From assembly GCA_028703035.1 (NCBI GenBank), contig JAQVNR010000021.1, positions 1 through 18,787 on the forward strand: 18,787 nucleotides of DNA, given 5' to 3'. Position numbers and translations under genes: made by a program. Of the stretch, positions 15,278 through 18,787 are shown in pieces. The stretch comes from Bacilli bacterium. GTDB lineage: Bacteria; Bacillota_I; Bacilli_A; RF39; UBA660. Below the pieces are notes generated by a model. That model saw nothing but the letters and a program-made list of their open reading frames with translations, searched no databases and had not been told where the DNA came from. Numbering within the stretch: position 1 is the stretch's first letter; every line of letters begins with the position of its first letter.

Positions 15278-15643
15278 ATGAAAAAAATTACTTATGTTTT
15301 CTGCAAAAGAAGCTAGCGAAAAATTAAAGAGATGTATCCTAAAAAATGATACAGGTTTGTTTATTGAAGCACTAGGCGGTTTTCCTGGACCATATACACA
15401 TTATGTTGATGAAAAAATAGGGGAAGACGGAATCTTAAAACTAACTCCTTTGGTAATAGAAGTAAATACAACGGGTTCTTCTCCGTATTCACAATATAGC
15501 AAAAGAAAAATCAGGCGAATTTGGATGGAGCTGGGATTTTATCTTTGTGCCTGAAGGGAAAGATAAAACAATGGGGTGCTTATCCTGATGAGGAACGCTG
15601 TTTAGTATTAGAAGCATATCATAAATTAGCAAATTATTTATGA
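15278..15643 (+). pseudogene. Frameshifted ITPase/RdgB (HAM1-family) remnant
   Basis: GGAGGA (15264-15269) precedes ATG 15278, which opens MKKITYV, then a stop. Homology continues in other frames. From about 15294, a second frame gives SAKEASEKLKRC..NDTGLFIEALGGFPGPYTHYV..GEDGILKL, the conserved core of non-canonical purine NTP pyrophosphatases. From about 15496, a third gives IAKEKSGEFGWSWDFIFVPEGKDKTMG. From 15578, a fourth segment gives AYPDEERCLVLEAYHKLANYL then TGA. About 50 residues after the N-terminal strand and part of the middle are missing. One shift is at GGGG (15573-15576), where GGG would restore the frame. Intact enzymes hydrolyse ITP and XTP to keep them out of DNA. Several separate lesions argue against a sequencing error. 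Confidence 0.85.
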
Positions 15644-15932
15644 ATGATATAAGCAGTATCAACATCCGGATATGTTATTTAACAATAAAGAAATATAAAA
15701 AGGCTTTATTTACCTAAAAAAATTGAAGTAGAAGCAGATAATTGATATACTTATTCTAGTGATAAGTTTAAAATAATTAAAAAAAAATAGTTGAAGCATT
15801 GACTATAAATTTCCACTAAAAATCGGATAATGATTTAACATAATAAGGTTTCGTGCTCTTAAATGTAATATTCTCAACTCAATTTGAGCTTTTCAAGGAC
15901 TGAAAGGACGAAGAAAGGAATGTTAGTTAAAT
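15644..15932 (+). other. Gene-free spacer with possible decayed coding
   Basis: No intact ORF. One frame from about 15690 reads NIKRLYLPKKIEVEADN, stop, YTYSSDKFKIIKKK, stop, which looks like former coding sequence interrupted by stops; the rest is featureless. No clear promoter for the downstream NlpC/P60 gene is visible. Its nearest purine-rich element is AAAGGA at 15914-15919. Confidence 0.3.
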
Positions 15933-17033
15933 ATGAAAAGAATAGTTCAACTAGCATTTATTTTATTAATCTTGTTTTATATTGCTTACATATCTTTAGG
16001 CAATAAATTTAATTTAGATGAAATAAAAGTCCCTTTTAAAGAAACAAAAACAATAAGGATTGAAGTACCACAAGAAAAAATATATTTAGCTATTGGTGAA
16101 GAATATGAACTAACAGCAATAGTAAAAACATCAACAAATAAAGAAATGCCTCTAACCTGGATTAGCGAAAAAGCAGATGTAATTTTATTAGAGGAAAATA
16201 TTATAACTGGAGTTAGTCCTGGAAGCTCAACAGTAAAGGTTCAAACTGAGGATAATCAAACAAAAGAGATTGAAGTAGAAGTAAGTAGTTTAATAACACT
16301 GCCGGAAATAAATTCAAATAAGGAATTTTTACTATGTGAAAAATATACCAAAGATGAAGCCGATTTACTTGATGAAATCCTATTTAGTAGAATAGAAGCT
16401 GCTGGTTATAGAACTAGATCAGGGCCAGTTGCTGCAGCAAGATTTTTACTTTTAGAATTTCCTTATACTATAAAGTATTTTAATGAAAATGGGAGACTAA
16501 ATAATCATTCTGGTAGTCCAAAAGTAGACGGAGAAGGAAGATATTATCATAGGGGATTATATTTACATGAAAGCAAGTTTTCAGAACTATCTGTAAGTAT
16601 GCATGGCCCAGCTATTTGGAGTTGTAATATTTGGGATAATTTTATTAGTAGATATGCACCTAATGGTCTAACTTGTAGTGGCTTTGTAACCTGGGCTTTA
16701 ATAAATGGTGGTTTTGATATAGGCGATTCTGGGGCAGGAGATACATATCGTGATGATGATGTTGGTGATTTAGGAGAAAATATTCCGATAACTAAAGAAC
16801 TAATGCAAAGCGGTAAAGTTAAAGTTGGAGATATTATTGGTAGAGATGGTCATGTAGCCATAATAATAGGATTAGATGATACTAATATATATATTGCCGA
16901 GTCACTTCCTTCAACAGTAAGGGTCGTTACTTTAACAAAATATGATGGTTTAATAAAATCGACCAACTTTACTTATATTATTTTAATGGATGATGTATAT
17001 AAAAGTGATGGTAACTTATCAGAAATGTGGTAA
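15933..17033 (+). CDS. Membrane-anchored NlpC/P60 hydrolase with Ig-like domain
   Basis: This is a 366-aa protein. An N-terminal membrane segment (about 5-23, MKR start) is followed by a bacterial Ig-like (BIg2-type) domain at about 38-118, with the typical ALGEEYELTA-like and ITGVSPGSSTVKV strands. The C-terminal NlpC/P60-type domain (about 155-355) has the nucleophile Cys248 in LTCSGFV and the catalytic His307 in GDIIGRDGHVAIIIG. Such domains cleave peptide bonds in peptidoglycan stem peptides, or related amides. A GNGxSSGPVAAA-like region (163-169) precedes the core. The start is fixed by the membrane segment, although AAAGGA is 13 nt away, longer than usual. A hairpin terminator begins inside the stop codon. 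It is isolated between pseudogenes; a cell-wall remodelling role is inferred. Confidence 0.8.
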   Translation: MKRIVQLAFILLILFYIAYISLGNKFNLDEIKVPFKETKTIRIEVPQEKIYLAIGEEYELTAIVKTSTNKEMPLTWISEKADVILLEENIITGVSPGSSTVKVQTEDNQTKEIEVEVSSLITLPEINSNKEFLLCEKYTKDEADLLDEILFSRIEAAGYRTRSGPVAAARFLLLEFPYTIKYFNENGRLNNHSGSPKVDGEGRYYHRGLYLHESKFSELSVSMHGPAIWSCNIWDNFISRYAPNGLTCSGFVTWALINGGFDIGDSGAGDTYRDDDVGDLGENIPITKELMQSGKVKVGDIIGRDGHVAIIIGLDDTNIYIAESLPSTVRVVTLTKYDGLIKSTNFTYIILMDDVYKSDGNLSEMW

Positions 17034-17069
17034 AAAAACTTGTTAACTAACCCATGAACAAGTTTTTTT
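17032..17069. terminator. Bidirectional terminator after the NlpC/P60 gene
   Basis: A 13-bp perfect stem pairs AAAAAAACTTGTT (17032-17044) with AACAAGTTTTTTT (17057-17069), with a 12-nt loop. The NlpC/P60 stop is at the stem base; the minus-strand pseudogene stop (17043-17045) lies at the loop side. Confidence 0.8.
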
Positions 17070-17608
17070 AATTTTCCAATCTACTTTAAACTTAGCTTGA
17101 TAGCAAAATCCTTTAGCACTTAAACTGTTTTTTAAACGGGCTACTTCTAGATAATAATATTATTCTTTTTTTCAAATTTATTAATACTAATCAAATAACC
17201 CCTTAAATCAAGACCATTCACATAACCTTTTTCATCTAAATCATTATAACTAGCTTTAAAAACATTTTTATGATATTTTTTGCTATATTCTAGAAGATCA
17301 TTTTCACCAAAATCATCAAGTAATTCAAAACTATCTAAATCAAGAGCTAAAAACTCAGCATTACTCTTATCAGTTGCCATTAAATTATCTATTATTTTCA
17401 TATATAGTGGTAGAATCTCATTTGACTGAATACATGATTTTTCAATGTTTAAATTATACAATCCGAAATTATTTGATGTATCCCCATTTAAGGTTTTACA
17501 ATTTATTATTTTGTAGCCAAGACCCAAAAATTCTGTGCTACCACCATCTTTATATTGAGTTGAAAACAAAGTAAATAAAGGTTTTTTATTATTATTTACT
17601 ATAAAATA
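17043..17608 (-). pseudogene. 5'-truncated, frameshifted exported-protein gene
   Basis: An open frame runs from 17608 (just after a TGA) to a TAG at 17147-17149. It has no Shine-Dalgarno and only a TTG at 17567-17569 as possible start. It reads YFIVNNNKKPLFTLF..DGGSTEFLGLGYKI.., then ALDLDSFELLDDF.., KASYNDLDEKGYVNGLDLRGYLISI. In the next frame, from about 17146 to a TAA at 17043, EVARLKNSLSAKGFCYQAKFKVDW..TCSWVS continues the same protein. From memory, a Firmicutes family of about 200-aa anchored proteins has this order (signal segment, KPLF, DGGS, GLGYK, then RSGLGAxG and a terminal TWIS). The start with its signal segment is missing and one frameshift sits in an AAT/ATT microrepeat. Function of the family is unknown to me. 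Confidence 0.7.
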
Positions 17609-17615
17609 TCAATTT

Positions 17616-17641
17616 AAAAACGATAGACTTCTATCGTTTTT
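17616..17641 (-). terminator. Terminator of the collagen-like gene
   Basis: AAAAACGATAG (17616-17626) and CTATCGTTTTT (17631-17641) form a perfect 11-bp stem with a 4-nt loop, ending in T residues in the leftward direction, 12 nt after the stop codon. It may also work rightward. Confidence 0.85.
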
Positions 17642-17653
17642 AGTAAGTAAAAA

Positions 17654-18580
17654 TTATGCTAGTCGAATTATATTTAAAGCAGCGCCAACTCCTCCTTGAA
17701 GTTCTGCTGTATCAGCTACGCCAAAAAACTCTAAAGCAATTTCATCTCCAACATCAAGAGTAGCGATTGTAGAAGCATTATAATTTGTAATTCCTACTCC
17801 TACTCCTACATCTGGACTTATAACTGAGCTAGGAAGCACTATACCGTTTACTGTTACACCGGTTTCCGTAAAAAGCTCGTCTTTTACGTTTATTTGATAC
17901 GAAATAAAATATTTACCTGTTTCAGGAACTGTAAAGATAGTATTAGTTCCATCTACAGTGAATGCATCTAAATTTTGGTTATTAGGTAGGTCTATATTTG
18001 TACCAGCTATTGTTACTGTGATAGTAGCTTCTTCAGTATTTTGGGCACTCATTGAATTAGTGGTAACGATTTCAGCATCAGCTCCGGTAGGTCCGGTTGC
18101 CCCAATTTCTCCATCAGTACCAGTAGGTCCGGTAGGTCCAGTCGGTCCAATTTCTCCATCAGTACCAGTAGGTCCGGTAGGTCCAATTTCTCCATCAGTG
18201 CCAGTAGGTCCAGTCGGTCCAATTTCTCCATCAGTGCCAGTAGGTCCAGTCGGTCCAATTTCTCCATCAGTGCCAGTAGGTCCAGTCGGTCCAATTTCTC
18301 CATCAGTGCCAGTAGGTCCAGTCGGTCCAATTTCTCCATCAGTACCAGTCGGTCCAGTAGCCCCTGTTTCTCCACCAGATGGTCCAGTAGCACCAATTGG
18401 TCCCATTGGTCCCATCGGTCCCATCGGTCCAATTGGCCCCATCGGTCCCATCGGTCCAATTGGCCCCATTGTTCCGGTCGCCCCAGTCGGTCCAGTCGCA
18501 CAACAAAAATATGTGATAGGAATAGGTTTCTTTAGTAGCTTATCTTTAATACAATTGAAATTATTTTGATATGTGTTTAT
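17654..18580 (-). CDS. Collagen-like surface protein with C1q/BclA-like C-terminus, apparent AUA start
   Basis: The open frame gives 308 aa. Residues 1-29 (NTYQNNFNCIKDKLLKKPIP..CCAT) are non-repetitive with no signal peptide. Residues 30-171 are Gly-X-Y triplets, GPM/GPI first, then seven TDGEI-containing repeats; one extra Gly near residue 69 breaks the register. Residues 172-308 are a beta-rich domain (TITVTIAGTNIDLP.., FTVPETGKYFISYQINV) resembling the C1q/TNF-like trimerisation head of BclA-type filament proteins. No ATG, GTG or TTG exists in frame before residue 38, which lies within the collagen region and lacks a Shine-Dalgarno. Instead ATA (18578-18580) sits 6 nt after an AAAGGGGTG Shine-Dalgarno (18587-18595). 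So the gene either uses AUA or has lost its start by one base. A trimeric surface or spore-coat filament is likely. The collagen part is far more GC-rich than its surroundings. Confidence 0.75.
   Translation of the reverse strand: MNTYQNNFNCIKDKLLKKPIPITYFCCATGPTGATGTMGPIGPMGPMGPIGPMGPMGPMGPIGATGPSGGETGATGPTGTDGEIGPTGPTGTDGEIGPTGPTGTDGEIGPTGPTGTDGEIGPTGPTGTDGEIGPTGPTGTDGEIGPTGPTGPTGTDGEIGATGPTGADAEIVTTNSMSAQNTEEATITVTIAGTNIDLPNNQNLDAFTVDGTNTIFTVPETGKYFISYQINVKDELFTETGVTVNGIVLPSSVISPDVGVGVGITNYNASTIATLDVGDEIALEFFGVADTAELQGGVGAALNIIRLA
18104..18346 (-). repeat. 36-bp tandem repeats encoding GPTGPTGTDGEI
   Basis: Seven copies of the TDGEI unit span this stretch, most at 36-bp periodicity; the penultimate spacing is 45 bp because of one extra GPT triplet. 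Several central copies are identical at DNA level, which suggests recent expansion and possible length variation between strains. Confidence 0.9.
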
Positions 18581-18666
18581 GTTTTACACCCCTTTCTTAT
18601 TATTTTATGATTTATATTTATAAGAAAGTAATTAAAAAATACTAAAATTTTAGTTTTTAGTGTGAC

Positions 18667-18781
18667 TTTTAAGTGAAAATGTTACATAAAATAAGTTTAA
18701 TTTTTAAGTGAAAATGTTACATATGAAAATTGATAAAAAAATCAATTTTTATTTTGGCGATTTTAAGTGAAAATGTTACAT
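18667..18781 (+). repeat. Three direct repeats, possible transposable-element end
   Basis: AAGTGAAAATGTTACAT, preceded by TTTT, occurs three times in the same orientation at 18667-18687, 18702-18722 and 18761-18781 (21 bp each, identical). Start-to-start spacings are 35 and 59 bp. Multiple terminal copies ending in TTACA/TGTAA are reminiscent of transposase-binding arrays at IS ends such as those of the IS21 family, but no transposase is present in the window. The family is a guess. Confidence 0.6.
18725..18754 (+). terminator. Terminator-like hairpin between repeats 2 and 3
   Basis: AAAATTGAT and ATCAATTTT form a 9-bp stem with a short A-rich loop, followed by TATTTT. It is purely A/T apart from two pairs, so stability is low. 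It might block read-through transcription at an element boundary. Confidence 0.35.
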
Positions 18782-18787
18782 TTTTGT

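Noticed and set aside
17374..17574. 66-codon plus-strand ORF opposite the exported-protein pseudogene
   Set aside because: No ribosome binding site or recognisable domain; the minus strand carries clear family motifs.
18104..18346. Regular 36-bp repeats as a CRISPR array
   Set aside because: Units are contiguous with no unique spacers and encode an in-frame Gly-X-Y protein; no cas genes are nearby.
18049..18501. 150-codon minus-strand ORF rich in Leu, Asp and Arg
   Set aside because: Out-of-frame shadow of the same repeat, with no family features or ribosome binding site.
17958..18569. 203-codon plus-strand ORF rich in Gly, Pro, Val and Ile
   Set aside because: It is the antisense of the collagen repeat; the periodic Gly/Pro codons keep the opposite strand open. 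The minus-strand frame has a recognisable C-terminal domain, Shine-Dalgarno and terminator.

Overview
This window is bacterial, very AT-rich DNA using the standard genetic code (TGA works as a stop). Shine-Dalgarno sequences of the AGGAGG type, extended -10 promoters, a sortase with a thioester-domain-like surface protein, a D-Ala-D-Ala carboxypeptidase and a phosphoketolase all point to a low-GC Gram-positive (Bacillota). An uncultured, host-associated member of the Bacilli or Mollicutes-related lineages fits best. That placement is inference from gene content and composition; there is no rRNA here to settle it.

Layout. Positions 1-570 hold a leftward 37-codon ORF with a strong promoter, a rightward tRNA-Arg(ACG)/tRNA-Pro(TGG) pair and its terminator. 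Positions 571-3060 hold a GNAT acetyltransferase bracketed by 24-nt imperfect direct repeats, facing a leftward sortase and thioester-domain-like protein cassette. Positions 3110-7840 encode two abutting ABC-ATPase/FtsX permease fusions. Positions 7858-11144 encode an apparently leaderless MBL-fold hydrolase, then phosphoketolase. Positions 11155-12691 are a leftward operon of a 37-codon ORF, a stand-alone CAT/E2-like acyltransferase and a permuted papain-like protein. Positions 12705-14222 hold a 54-aa zinc-ribbon protein and a convergent DacA-type carboxypeptidase that share one bidirectional terminator. Positions 14289-15643 hold a truncated TnpB start that now leads into nagB, followed by a frameshifted ITPase/RdgB-like pseudogene. 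Positions 15644-15932 look like decayed sequence. Positions 15933-17069 encode a membrane-anchored NlpC/P60 protein with an Ig-like domain. The rest holds a 5'-truncated, frameshifted exported-protein pseudogene, a collagen-like/C1q-like surface protein that lacks a normal start codon, and three direct repeats resembling a transposable-element end.

Functional themes. Several genes act on the cell surface: sortase, thioester-like protein, DacA, NlpC/P60 protein, collagen-like protein and the FtsX-type transporters. Central metabolism is represented by phosphoketolase (pentose/fructose phosphate cleavage) and NagB (amino-sugar entry to glycolysis). The right third, from 14.3 kb on, shows active decay and rearrangement: a TnpB stub, two pseudogenes, decayed spacer, repeat expansion and an orphan element-like end.

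No CRISPR array, prophage or obvious new multi-gene system was found. The best leads are the AUA-initiated (or start-less) collagen gene, the TnpB remnant that appears to supply the nagB promoter, the thioester-domain protein with Ser in place of the reactive Cys, and the small ORF coupled to the acyltransferase/peptidase pair.
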